Source: Arthrobacter sp. MMS18-M83 (lineage in GTDB: Bacteria; Actinomycetota; Actinomycetes; Actinomycetales; Micrococcaceae). From it: a stretch of DNA of 64,000 nt. The stretch lies in assembly GCF_026683955.1 (NCBI RefSeq), contig NZ_CP113343.1, positions 3,844,001 through 3,908,000 on the forward strand. The letters are read 5' to 3'. Within the stretch, counting starts at the first letter, position 1. Every line of letters begins with the position of its first letter. The translations under genes were made by a program, and so were the position numbers. Of this stretch, positions 27,471 through 36,140 are shown in pieces. Below the pieces are notes generated by a model. It did no database searches and was not told where the DNA came from. It saw nothing but the letters and a program-made list of their open reading frames with translations.

Positions 27471-28478
27471 ATGCCTACAGCAGCAGTCATCGGTTGCGGT
27501 GATGTATCGAGCGTGCACTTCGGGGCGATCGCCAAGATCAACGACGTCGAACTCGTGGCGGTCTGCGATACCGATCCGGTGCGTCTGGAGGGGGCAGAAG
27601 CCGCCCATGGCGTTGAGGGGTACGCGAACTATCTGGAGATGCTCGAGGCGGTGAGGCCCGACGTCGTGCACATCTGCACTCCACACCACCAGCATGCCTC
27701 GCTAGCGGTCGAATGCCTCGAGCGCGGCGTCAGCGTGATTGTCGAGAAGCCGCTGGCCCACACTCTCGAAGAGGGGCGACGCCTGGTGGAAGCGGCTGAA
27801 CGGACCACGGCGAAGATCGCCGTATGTTTCCAGAACCGCTACAACGCGACGTCGCAAGCGATGCGGAGCATGCTCGACGACGGCGGGCTGGGTCAGGTTC
27901 TGGGCGCCTCGGCCACCGTGATGTGGCACCGGACGGCCGAGTACTACCGGGACCGGCCGTGGCGCGGCACCTGGGCTGAAGGAGGCGGTGGCCTCATGAT
28001 GAACCAGGCCATCCACACAGTGGACCTGCTCCAATGGCTGGTAGGTGACGTGACAAAGGTGGAAGGCCATGCCTCCACGCGTTCCCTGGGCGGTGTGATC
28101 GAGGTGGAGGACACAGCGGAATTCATCGCCGGGCACGCCAACGGCGCAACCAGCGTCTTCTACGCCACTCTGGCGAACGCCACCAATGCGCCGGTGACGC
28201 TGGACATCGTGACCGAAAAGGCCACCCTCAGCCTTCGCGGCGACCTCAACGTCACTTACGCTGACGGCACCGTGGAAACCATCCCCGAACGAGCCTTGGA
28301 ATCAGGTGGGCGCGCGTACTGGGGCGTATCCCACGAACTCTTGATCAAGGACTTCTACGCCAAGCTCGAGGATCCTGCTCCGTTCTGGATCAGCCCTGCT
28401 GAAGCCGAAAAGTCACTCAGGATCGTGAAAGACATCTACGCGCAGAGCTACCCGGAGATTTCCGGGCAGGTGCGCTAA
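27471..28478 (+). CDS. Gfo/Idh/MocA oxidoreductase, copy 2
   Basis: A 335-residue sugar oxidoreductase with VIGCGDVSSVHFG at the N-terminus, the EKP motif in SVIVEKPLAHT, and YYRDRPWRGTWAEGGGGL then NQAIHTVDLLQWLVG. ATG 27471 with GGGAGCAAGA before it is preferred to an upstream opening that overlaps the previous gene. It is about sixty residues shorter than the other two oxidoreductases in this locus, so probably has a different substrate. Confidence 0.88.
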   Translation: MPTAAVIGCGDVSSVHFGAIAKINDVELVAVCDTDPVRLEGAEAAHGVEGYANYLEMLEAVRPDVVHICTPHHQHASLAVECLERGVSVIVEKPLAHTLEEGRRLVEAAERTTAKIAVCFQNRYNATSQAMRSMLDDGGLGQVLGASATVMWHRTAEYYRDRPWRGTWAEGGGGLMMNQAIHTVDLLQWLVGDVTKVEGHASTRSLGGVIEVEDTAEFIAGHANGATSVFYATLANATNAPVTLDIVTEKATLSLRGDLNVTYADGTVETIPERALESGGRAYWGVSHELLIKDFYAKLEDPAPFWISPAEAEKSLRIVKDIYAQSYPEISGQVR

Positions 28479-28519
28479 CTACATGGCCCACGTGGGCCCG
28501 GAACACAACGGAGGACACA

Positions 28520-29380
28520 GTGGCCAAAATTGGCGTACAAGCGATGATGCTGAAGGGCAGTTTCGCTGAACTCGGAGCGTTTGAAACGCTCCGCAAGGTA
28601 AGTGCGATCGGGTACAACGCCGTCGAGATTTCCCAGATCCCGATGACACCGGACAACGTTGCCGAACTGGACCGCTCCCGCAGCGAACTGGGCATGGACA
28701 TCGCCGCGCTGTCCGTGGCAATGGAAACCCCCAAGGGCATGCCGGGCGATTCGCTCAAGGACCATTTCGACAAGATCGTGGACGACGCAAGGCGCTTGGA
28801 CACGAACCTCCTGCGGATCGGCATGATGCCGTTTCCCGCCATGAAGTCGATCAACGCCGTGGTGGACTTCGCGAAGCAGGCCAACGAATACGCGGAGAGG
28901 CTCCGGGAAAACGGCATCGGCTTGTATTACCACAACCACCACATTGAGTTCGCGAAATTCGACGGCAAATACATGCTGGACATCATTGCCGAGAACTCCC
29001 CGGCCATGGGCATGGAGATCGACGTGCACTGGGTGCAACGCGGCGGACTGGACCCTGTCCGGACCCTGGCCAAGTACGCCGGACGCACAGCTATGGTGCA
29101 CCTGAAGGACTACCGGATCGGCGAGTTGCCGGAGTCGGCCTTCGGGCTCCTCGAAACGGGAGACCTCACGGGCTTCATGGCCGAGTTCAGAAACGTGGTC
29201 CAATTCGCCGAAGTGGGCGAAGGCAACCTGGACTTCCCCTCGATCATCCCGGCCGCCCACGCCGCCGGCGCAGAGTACATGCTCGTCGAGCAGGACGAGC
29301 TGTACGGACGCACTGTCTGGGAAGCCTTGCAGACCTCCCACGACAACCTGGTGGCCATGGGCCACGCAGACCTCTTCTAG
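28520..29380 (+). CDS. Sugar phosphate isomerase/epimerase family protein (third)
   Basis: A 286-residue AP-endonuclease-2-type TIM barrel, clearly different from the two paralogues at 22513 and 26582. Seen are IGLYYHNHHIEFAKFDG, MEIDVHWVQRGGLDPV, MVHLKDYRIGELPE and LVEQDELYGRTVWE, which supply the usual Glu/Asp/His metal ligands. GTG 28520 has GGAGGAC upstream. Members of this type appear beside Gfo/Idh oxidoreductases in 3-keto-glycoside and inositol-like pathways; the substrate here is not known. Confidence 0.85.
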   Translation: MAKIGVQAMMLKGSFAELGAFETLRKVSAIGYNAVEISQIPMTPDNVAELDRSRSELGMDIAALSVAMETPKGMPGDSLKDHFDKIVDDARRLDTNLLRIGMMPFPAMKSINAVVDFAKQANEYAERLRENGIGLYYHNHHIEFAKFDGKYMLDIIAENSPAMGMEIDVHWVQRGGLDPVRTLAKYAGRTAMVHLKDYRIGELPESAFGLLETGDLTGFMAEFRNVVQFAEVGEGNLDFPSIIPAAHAAGAEYMLVEQDELYGRTVWEALQTSHDNLVAMGHADLF

Positions 29381-29436
29381 GATCGCTCCGCGGGACCCGC
29401 AAGACTCCCCACCCCATCGAATATGGAGAATCACTC

Positions 29437-30603
29437 ATGAGCACGAAAGTCCGCCTTGGCATCATCGGCCTGGGCCAGCAGGGCGGCATGTACGCCAAGT
29501 TCATCACGGACGGAATGGTCCCGAACATGGTAATTGGCGCCATCTGCGACACCGATCCCGCAAAAAAGGAGTTGGCGGCCACCCAGTATCCTGATGCACC
29601 GTTCTACGACGACTACATCGCCATGCTTGAAAGCGGCGACGTCGATGCGATCGTCACGTGCGTGCCGCACTTCCTGCACCCGGAAATGGGCATCGAATCG
29701 CTCAAGCGCGATATACACGCCCTAGTGGAGAAGCCTGCCGGCGTCTATACCAAACAGGTCAAGGAGCTGAACGAATTCGCGGCCAGTAAGCCCGAGCTTT
29801 CCTTCGGCATCATGTTCAACCAGCGCAACAACCCGCTCTACAAAAAGCTCAAGGAGATCGTCGACAACGGCGAGATCGGCAGCATCCGCCGCACCAACTG
29901 GATCATCACCAACTGGTGGCGTCCGCAGGGCTACTACAACTCCAGCGAATGGCGCGCCACGTGGGGCGGCGAAGGCGGCGGCGTCCTGGTCAACCAGGCA
30001 CCCCACCAGCTTGACCTCTGGCAGTGGATCTGCGGCGTGCCGAAGTCCGTCTACTCCAAGGTGGCCTACGGTTTCCGCCGTGACATCGCAGTGGAGGACG
30101 AGGTCACCGCGGTAGTGGACTACGGCAATGGCGCCACAGGGGTGTTCGTCACCGCCACGCACGACCTCGTGGGAACCGACCGCTTCGAGATCTTGGGCGA
30201 CCAGGGCAAGATCGTCGTGGAAAACAGCAAGACCGCCACAGTCACCAGGCTGATCAAACCAGAGCGCGAACTCAGCGACGGCATGGACATGGACGATGTC
30301 CGCAAGCTCTTCATGGGTGAGTTGAAGGCCGAGGACTACTACACCACGGAGGTCATCGAGTTCGAGTCCGTCTGGGGCGGACAGCACGCTGGCGTCTTGG
30401 AGAACTTCGCGGCCAACATCCTGGACGGTACTCCGCTGCTGGCCCCCGGCTCGGACGGGATCAAGGGAGTGCGCCTGGCGAATGCGATCCACCTGTCCAG
30501 TTGGACCGGCAGGGAGGTCTCCCTCGAATTAGACGAAGAGGAGTACATGCGCGAACTCAACAAGCGCATCAGGGAAGAAGGAAAGTTCCCTGAACGCTAC
30601 TAG
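29437..30603 (+). CDS. Gfo/Idh/MocA oxidoreductase, copy 3
   Basis: A 388-residue oxidoreductase with IIGLGQQGGMYAKF, the EKP motif in HALVEKPAGVY, and YYNSSEWRATWGGEGGGVL followed by NQAPHQLDLWQWICG. The C-terminus is rich in charged residues. It closes the gene run started at 26582. The shared WRxTW/GGG/NQ block with the other two supports a common glycoside-type substrate. A terminator-like hairpin follows at 30638. Confidence 0.88.
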   Translation: MSTKVRLGIIGLGQQGGMYAKFITDGMVPNMVIGAICDTDPAKKELAATQYPDAPFYDDYIAMLESGDVDAIVTCVPHFLHPEMGIESLKRDIHALVEKPAGVYTKQVKELNEFAASKPELSFGIMFNQRNNPLYKKLKEIVDNGEIGSIRRTNWIITNWWRPQGYYNSSEWRATWGGEGGGVLVNQAPHQLDLWQWICGVPKSVYSKVAYGFRRDIAVEDEVTAVVDYGNGATGVFVTATHDLVGTDRFEILGDQGKIVVENSKTATVTRLIKPERELSDGMDMDDVRKLFMGELKAEDYYTTEVIEFESVWGGQHAGVLENFAANILDGTPLLAPGSDGIKGVRLANAIHLSSWTGREVSLELDEEEYMRELNKRIREEGKFPERY

Positions 30604-30637
30604 TGAGCGGTGCGCTCGCAGTTAGCCGCTCATTTGG

Positions 30638-30690
30638 GCAGGACGGTCGCCAGCCGATTGATTGGCAACCGTCCTGCTTATTGTTGCCAA
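30638..30690. terminator. Terminator hairpin overlapping a LacI-type operator
   Basis: GCAGGACGGTcGCCA (30638-30652) pairs with TGGCaACCGTCCTGC (30663-30677), and TTATTGTT follows, a good rho-independent terminator for the preceding operon. The same DNA holds TTGGCAAC (30662-30669) and its inverted partner GTTGCCAA (30683-30690), 13 bases apart, just before the LacI gene at 30710. It thus probably also serves in control of that gene. Confidence 0.6.
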
Positions 30691-30709
30691 GCACGATTAC
30701 GATGGAGCC

Positions 30710-31756
30710 GTGACCCAAGCGACGAACTCCGGAGCAGCAGCTGTCCCAGCCAGGCGTGGACGCGGGGAGAAATCTTCACCGACCATCTACGACATCGCGA
30801 AGCTGGCGGGAGTCAACCCCTCCACGGTCTCGCGCGCGCTAAGCAAGCCGGGGCGGGTCAGTGCCAAGACCCAGAAGATCATCGAGGATGCCGCCGAGCA
30901 GCTGAACTACCGGGTGAACCCGTTCGCCCGGGCGCTTCCCACTGGCCGCACCCAAACGATCGGGCTGATCGTCGCGGATATTACCAACCCGACGTTCTTC
31001 GACATTATCCGCGGCGCGGAGACCACCGGATCCGCCCGGGATTACACCCTGGTGTTGGCTGAATCCGCGGAGTCGTCGGAAACTGAGCTCACCGCGGCCC
31101 GCCGGATGTTGAGCACGGTGGACGGCCTCATTCTGGCGAGCCCGCGTATGGACGATGAACAGATCCGTGCTTTGGCCTCGGAGAAGCCGGTGGCCGTTAT
31201 CAACCGCGAAGTGGACGGCGTGCCATGCGTGGTTCCGGACGTGAACAAAGGCATCAGCCAGGCTGTCCGGAGTCTTGCCGCGAATGGTCATCAAAAGCTC
31301 GCCTACGTTGCCGGCCCGCCGCAGTCTTGGATGTCCCGCCGCCGTTGGGAGGGGGTCCAGGCGGCCTGCGAGTGGTACAAGCTGGGGGCGGTCCGTTTGG
31401 AATCGTCCAAGCCAACCGTCGACGGCGGTCGCCAAGTAGCGCGCGACGTCCTGTCGAGCGGCGCGACGGCGGTCATCACTTATAACGATCTTCTCGCCAT
31501 AGGCCTCATGCAGGAATTGCAGGCCGCCGGTATGCGCGTTCCCGACCAGATCAGCATTGTGGGATTCGACGACATCTTCGGGGCGGACTTCACGACCCCC
31601 GCACTCACTACTGTCAGGTCACCCTTGGGGGAGTGTGGGTCCCGCGCCGCAGCCCTGCTGCTGGATATGCTGCTCGGCCATGAGGGCCCCGGGGGAGTGG
31701 TTCACGTGGATACGGAGCTCGTGGTGCGCGGCTCCAGCGGGCGGCTGCTCGCCTAG
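30710..31756 (+). CDS. LacI-family repressor (second)
   Basis: A 348-residue LacI/GalR regulator. The helix-turn-helix is TIYDIAKLAGVNPSTVSRAL near residues 24-43, and the core shows LIVADITNPTFFDIIRG, VITYNDLLAIGLM and FDDIFGADFTTPALTT. GTG 30710 with TGGAG before it is chosen; an earlier opening at 30662 lies inside the terminator/operator. It lies between the third oxidoreductase and the uronate genes and probably binds the CGGTTG-type operators at 26465, 31801 and 34785 as well as its own promoter. Confidence 0.92.
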   Translation: MTQATNSGAAAVPARRGRGEKSSPTIYDIAKLAGVNPSTVSRALSKPGRVSAKTQKIIEDAAEQLNYRVNPFARALPTGRTQTIGLIVADITNPTFFDIIRGAETTGSARDYTLVLAESAESSETELTAARRMLSTVDGLILASPRMDDEQIRALASEKPVAVINREVDGVPCVVPDVNKGISQAVRSLAANGHQKLAYVAGPPQSWMSRRRWEGVQAACEWYKLGAVRLESSKPTVDGGRQVARDVLSSGATAVITYNDLLAIGLMQELQAAGMRVPDQISIVGFDDIFGADFTTPALTTVRSPLGECGSRAAALLLDMLLGHEGPGGVVHVDTELVVRGSSGRLLA

Positions 31757-31800
31757 CTTCAAGCGATCCTCGAGGATCGTTGCAACGAGATGGCAAAAGA

Positions 31801-31816
31801 TGGCAACCGGTTGACA
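31801..31816. promoter_or_regulatory. LacI-type operator before uxaC
   Basis: TGGCAACCGGTTGACA is a near-perfect palindrome 30 bases upstream of the uxaC start at 31846. A further TGGCAA half-site lies at 31791. Position next to the start fits repression by blocking RNA polymerase. Confidence 0.7.
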
Positions 31817-31845
31817 TACCGCCTCCCCGGATCGAAAATTGACCT

Positions 31846-33252
31846 ATGTCACAGTCGATCGCAGCCAACCCTGACCGCCTCCTACCTGCGGATCCCGGGA
31901 CGCGCAGCATTGCGCGCTCCTTGCTGGAGCGCGTCCAGGACCTGCCCATCATCTCGCCGCATGGCCACGTTGACGCCGCCGTCATCGAGCACAACACCCC
32001 GTTCCCTGATCCGGCCGCGCTCCTGGTCAGCCCGGACCACTACGTCACCCGCCTGATCCACGCCAGCGGAGTCTCCATGGACAAGCTGATTTCAGGGGGC
32101 GCCAACGCATCCGAATCGCGGGAGATCTGGCGGACATTCGTCCAGGCCTGGCCCCTGTTTGAAGGCACGGCCTCGGGCTACTGGCTGCGCACGCAGTTCG
32201 AAAGCGTGTTCAAGCTCGGCGCGGATATCGGCGACATGTCCGCCGATGCCAGCTACGACGCCATTGCCGCCAAGCTCGTGGAGCCCGACTTCCGTCCCCG
32301 CCAGCTCTTCAAGGACTTCAACATCGAGGTCCTGGCCACCACGGACGATCCTCTGGACAGCCTCGCCAGCCACAAGGCCATCGCCGAGGACCCCTCTTTC
32401 AATGGCCGGGTGCTGCCCACGTTCCGCCCGGATGCCTATCTGAACATCGCGCACCCCACGTGGAGCGCCAACGTCGAGCGGCTTGTCGATTCCGCCGGAG
32501 ATGGCGCCACCGGCTACGCCGGCTATATCGAGGCCCTGGAAAACCGGCGTCGCTATTTCGTAGACCATGGCGCGGTCTCCGCGGACCACGGAGTCCTCAC
32601 CCCCGCAACGCTCAAGCTGGACCGTACAGACGCCAAGAGGATCTTCGAACTTGCGCGTGCCGGCAAGGCCACGTCCGAGGACCGCAACACCTTCGAAGCC
32701 CACATGATGTACCAGATGGCCCGGATGTCCGTGGAGGACGGCCTGGTGATGACCATCCACCCGGGTTCCTTCCGCAACCACCACCAGCCCACCTTCGATG
32801 CCTACGGTGCGGACACCGGTCACGACATCCCGTTCGCCACCAACTACACCGCGGCGATCCGGCCCCTGCTCCAGGACTTCGGCACGGCCAAGGACTTCCA
32901 CCTGGTGCTGTTCACGCTGGACGAGACCGTGTTCTCCCGCGAACTGGCACCCCTGGCAGGGTTCTACCCGGCCGTGTACCTCGGAGCACCTTGGTGGTTC
33001 CTTGACGCCCCCGATGCCATGCTCCGCTTCCGTTCCGCCGTCACCGAAACCACCGGCTTCTCGCGGTCCTCGGGCTTCATCGACGACACCCGCGCATTCT
33101 GCTCCATCCCGGCCCGGCACGACGCGTCCCGCCGGATCGAAGCCTCGTTCCTCGCCCGCCTCGTGGCCGAGCACCGGGTCAGCGAAGCCCGCGCCCACGA
33201 ACTCATCGTCGACGTCGTCGACGCCTCACCCCGAAGGGTATTCAAGCTGTGA
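31846..33252 (+). CDS. uxaC: Glucuronate isomerase
   Basis: The 468-residue protein is a uronate isomerase (amidohydrolase fold), converting D-glucuronate to D-fructuronate or D-galacturonate to D-tagaturonate in the cytoplasm. The metal-binding SPHGHVD motif occurs near residue 42, with FNIEVLATTDDPLDSL, MTIHPGSFRNHH and the C-terminal DDTRAFCSIPARHD region all typical. Its stop overlaps the next start as GTGA. It begins the uxaC-uxuB-manD series leading to 2-keto-3-deoxygluconate. Confidence 0.93.
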   Translation: MSQSIAANPDRLLPADPGTRSIARSLLERVQDLPIISPHGHVDAAVIEHNTPFPDPAALLVSPDHYVTRLIHASGVSMDKLISGGANASESREIWRTFVQAWPLFEGTASGYWLRTQFESVFKLGADIGDMSADASYDAIAAKLVEPDFRPRQLFKDFNIEVLATTDDPLDSLASHKAIAEDPSFNGRVLPTFRPDAYLNIAHPTWSANVERLVDSAGDGATGYAGYIEALENRRRYFVDHGAVSADHGVLTPATLKLDRTDAKRIFELARAGKATSEDRNTFEAHMMYQMARMSVEDGLVMTIHPGSFRNHHQPTFDAYGADTGHDIPFATNYTAAIRPLLQDFGTAKDFHLVLFTLDETVFSRELAPLAGFYPAVYLGAPWWFLDAPDAMLRFRSAVTETTGFSRSSGFIDDTRAFCSIPARHDASRRIEASFLARLVAEHRVSEARAHELIVDVVDASPRRVFKL

Positions 33253-34661
33253 CCACCGAACCCAAGCAGCCCGCGGACCTGCCCCGCTTGAGCCGTGCCG
33301 TCAGGCCCACCGAGAAAGCTCCTGTGCGCATTGTGCACATGGGACTGGGGGCCTTCCACCGCTCGCACCAGGCGTGGTACACCCAGCACGCCAGCGACGC
33401 CGCGGAGTGGGGCATCGCCTCCTTCACGGGCCGCCGCCCGGACGCCGCACAGGTCCTGGCTACCCAAGATGGCCTCTATACCTTGGTGGAGCGTTCGGAC
33501 GCGGGTGACTCTTTCGAGGTCATCAGCAGCATCGTCGAGGCCGTTGACGGCGCCGACGTCGAGCGTTTTGTCGAGCTTGTCGCAGCCCCGCTGACTTCCG
33601 TGGTGACGCTCACTGTCACCGAGGCCGCCTACAGGCTTGGAGCCGACGGCAAGCTGGACAGCCAGGCGCCGGACGTCGCGGCTGACCTCGCTTTGCTCGC
33701 TGGCGGCTCTGCTTCCGGCGAGCCGTCGACGCCGTTGGGCCGCCTCGTGCTGGGCCTCGCCTCCCGTCGCGATGCCGACGCCGGCCCCCTCGCCGTCGTC
33801 TGCTGCGACAACCTTTCGAACAACGGGACCGTGGCCAGAAACGCCGTGGTGGGGATGGCCAAGGCGTTCGACGCCGGACTCGCCGCCTGGATCGATGCCA
33901 ACGTCAGTTTTGTCAGCACTTCCGTTGACCGCATTACGCCGCGTACCACGGAGGCCGATATCGACGCCGTCGCTGACGCCTGCGGATACCGCGACGAATC
34001 ACCCGTGGTCGCCGAGCCCTTCCGCGACTGGGTCCTCAGTGGGGACTTCCCCGCCGGGCGCCCGCACTGGGAAGACGCCGGCGCCATTTTCGTGGACGAA
34101 ATCGAGCCGTACGAGAACCGCAAGCTGTGGCTCCTCAACGGCGCCCACTCGCTCCTCGCCTATGCCGGCCAGCTGCGAGGCCACAAGACCGTGGCGGAGG
34201 CCCTCGCTGACGAGTCCTGCCGCCGGGCGGTGGAAGACTTCTGGGGCGAGGCCGCTGCCAACCTCGACGGCGACGAGTTGCGCATCCCCGAGTACCGGGC
34301 TGCCCTCCTGGAGCGCTTCGGGAATTCCCGGATCGCCCACCATCTGGCCCAGATAGCCATGGACGGCAGCACCAAACTGCGCATGCGAGCCGTACCGGTC
34401 CTCCGCGCCGAACGTGCCGCCGGTCGAAGCGGCGAAGCGGCTGCGCGCATGATCGCCGCCTGGTCTGCCTACACCGCCTCGGCAACTGGACTTCAGGATC
34501 CGCGGGCGGCAGACATCGTTGCGGCTAACGCGCTTGGGGGCCGTGCCCGGCTCGAGGCGCTGCTGGGCCTGGTGGATCCGGAATTGGCCGCCGACGCCGG
34601 GATCGTGGACCTCGTCGAAGCCTTGGCCGAGACCTTCGCGGCCGCCGGCAACCTCAGCTAA
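33249..34661 (+). CDS. uxuB: Mannitol dehydrogenase-family fructuronate reductase
   Basis: A 470-residue long-chain polyol dehydrogenase. The NAD-binding N-terminal domain begins IVHMGLGAFHRSHQ, and the C-terminal domain carries the family's catalytic Lys-Asn-His set in KLWLLNGAHSLLAYAG near residue 300. Between uxaC and mannonate dehydratase the role is almost surely D-fructuronate to D-mannonate. GTG 33249 overlaps the uxaC stop. Confidence 0.9.
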   Translation: MTTEPKQPADLPRLSRAVRPTEKAPVRIVHMGLGAFHRSHQAWYTQHASDAAEWGIASFTGRRPDAAQVLATQDGLYTLVERSDAGDSFEVISSIVEAVDGADVERFVELVAAPLTSVVTLTVTEAAYRLGADGKLDSQAPDVAADLALLAGGSASGEPSTPLGRLVLGLASRRDADAGPLAVVCCDNLSNNGTVARNAVVGMAKAFDAGLAAWIDANVSFVSTSVDRITPRTTEADIDAVADACGYRDESPVVAEPFRDWVLSGDFPAGRPHWEDAGAIFVDEIEPYENRKLWLLNGAHSLLAYAGQLRGHKTVAEALADESCRRAVEDFWGEAAANLDGDELRIPEYRAALLERFGNSRIAHHLAQIAMDGSTKLRMRAVPVLRAERAAGRSGEAAARMIAAWSAYTASATGLQDPRAADIVAANALGGRARLEALLGLVDPELAADAGIVDLVEALAETFAAAGNLS

Positions 34662-34667
34662 CACGGT

Positions 34668-34717
34668 TCGAATACTGCCCGGACCGCCGGAACAACCGGC
34701 TGCCCGGGCAGCGGCCT
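34668..34717. terminator. Hairpin after uxuB
   Basis: CTGCCCGG pairs with CCGGGCAG, and inside it GCCGG pairs with CCGGC around AACAA. No T-run follows. It may weaken read-through between uxuB and the dehydratase gene. Confidence 0.4.
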
Positions 34718-34784
34718 TAACGCCGGACGCCTGAAGGGGCAGCGGAATCAGCTGCGTCAGGAAAAGTCTCGACGAAATAGATAC

Positions 34785-34799
34785 TGCAACCGGTTGCCA
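34785..34799. promoter_or_regulatory. LacI-type operator before the mannonate dehydratase gene
   Basis: TGCAACCGGTTGCCA contains the perfect 12-base palindrome GCAACCGGTTGC and lies about 100 bases before the start at 34901. It is the most symmetrical site of the set and indicates a separate promoter for manD and the downstream fusion gene. Confidence 0.7.
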
Positions 34800-34900
34800 G
34801 AAATTGTCATCCAACCTAAGATCATCAATACGCAGCCTGTGGTGCACGTCGCACCCGGGCCAAGGCCAGCCCTCGATCAGCAACCCTGAAAGGACCAGCT

Positions 34901-36130
34901 GTGAAAATCATTGCCGCTGAAGTCTTCGTGACCAGCCCCACCCGGAACTTCGTGACCTTGCGGATCACCACCGAGGACGGCGTGACCGGCATCGGCGATG
35001 CCACACTGAACGGCCGTGAACTCGCCGTGGCCGCGTACCTGAAGGAACACGTCGCGCAGCTGCTGATCGGCAAGGACCCGCACCGCATCGAGGACACGTG
35101 GCAGTTCCTCTACCGCTCCTCGTACTGGCGCCGGGGCCCGGTCACCATGGCCGCTATTGCCGCCGTCGACATGGCCCTGTGGGACATCAAGGGAAAAGTT
35201 GCCGGACTGCCGGTCTACCAGCTCCTGGGCGGTGCCTCCCGCAACGGGCTCCGTGCGTACGGCCACGCCTCGGGCGCGGACATCCCCTCCTTGTTCGACT
35301 CGGTCCGGGAGCACCTGGAATTGGGCTACAAGTCGATCCGCATCCAGACCGCCATCCCGGGCATCAAGGCCGTCTACGGCGTGGCAGCCCAGGCGCAGGC
35401 CTCCGGGGAGCGTTACGACTACGAACCTGCCGGCCGCGGTGCGTTCCCGCAGGAAGAGGACTGGGACACCCGCGCTTACCTCCGCCACCTGCCCACTGTC
35501 TTCGAAGCAGTACGCAACGAATTCGGTCCGGAAATCCCGCTGCTCCACGATGGCCACCACCGCATGACCCCCATCCAGGCAGCCAAGCTCGGCAAGGCCC
35601 TGGAACCATACGACCTGTTCTGGCTCGAAGACTGCACCCCGGCCGAAAACCAGGAAGGGCTGCGCCTAGTCCGCCAGCACACCACCACCCCGCTGGCCAT
35701 CGGCGAAATCTTCAACACGGTCTATGACTTCCAGACCCTCATCAAGGAACAGCTGATCGACTACGTCCGGGCCGCGTCCACCCACTTCGGTGGAATCTCT
35801 CCGCTGAAGAAGGTCATGGACTTCGCCGCCCAGTACCAGATCAAGTCCGGCTTCCACGGCCCCACGGACATTTCACCGGTCGGTTTCGCCGCCCAGCTTC
35901 ACGTGGGCCTGGCCATCCACAACTACGGCATCCAGGAGTACATGCAGCACTCGGACAAGACCAACACGGTCTTCGAGCAGTCCATGACCTTCACCGACGG
36001 CTACCTGCACCCGGGCGACAAGCCGGGCCTCGGCGTCGAATTCAATGAGGAAGCCGCCAACTCCTTCCCGTACCAGCAGGCCTACCTGCCCTACAACCGC
36101 CTCGTCGACGGCACCGTTCATGACTGGTAG
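34901..36130 (+). CDS. manD: D-mannonate dehydratase (enolase superfamily)
   Basis: A 409-residue enolase-superfamily enzyme of the ManD/RspA type that dehydrates D-mannonate to 2-keto-3-deoxy-D-gluconate. Typical features are [15 protein letters not shown] at the N-terminus, metal ligands in [23 protein letters not shown] and [11 protein letters not shown], the HGPTDISPV loop and the C-terminal [13 protein letters not shown]. The start is GTG 34901 with GAAAGGA upstream. The end overlaps an upstream in-frame ATG of the next gene. No KDG kinase or aldolase gene is seen in this window. Confidence 0.92.
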   Translation: MKIIAAEVFVTSPTRNFVTLRITTEDGVTGIGDATLNGRELAVAAYLKEHVAQLLIGKDPHRIEDTWQFLYRSSYWRRGPVTMAAIAAVDMALWDIKGKVAGLPVYQLLGGASRNGLRAYGHASGADIPSLFDSVREHLELGYKSIRIQTAIPGIKAVYGVAAQAQASGERYDYEPAGRGAFPQEEDWDTRAYLRHLPTVFEAVRNEFGPEIPLLHDGHHRMTPIQAAKLGKALEPYDLFWLEDCTPAENQEGLRLVRQHTTTPLAIGEIFNTVYDFQTLIKEQLIDYVRAASTHFGGISPLKKVMDFAAQYQIKSGFHGPTDISPVGFAAQLHVGLAIHNYGIQEYMQHSDKTNTVFEQSMTFTDGYLHPGDKPGLGVEFNEEAANSFPYQQAYLPYNRLVDGTVHDW

Positions 36131-36140
36131 GAACACCGCC

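Noticed and set aside
29437..30603. Levoglucosan dehydrogenase (LgdA)
   Set aside because: The protein shares the general Gfo/Idh fold but not the sequence pattern I recall for the Pseudarthrobacter levoglucosan enzyme.
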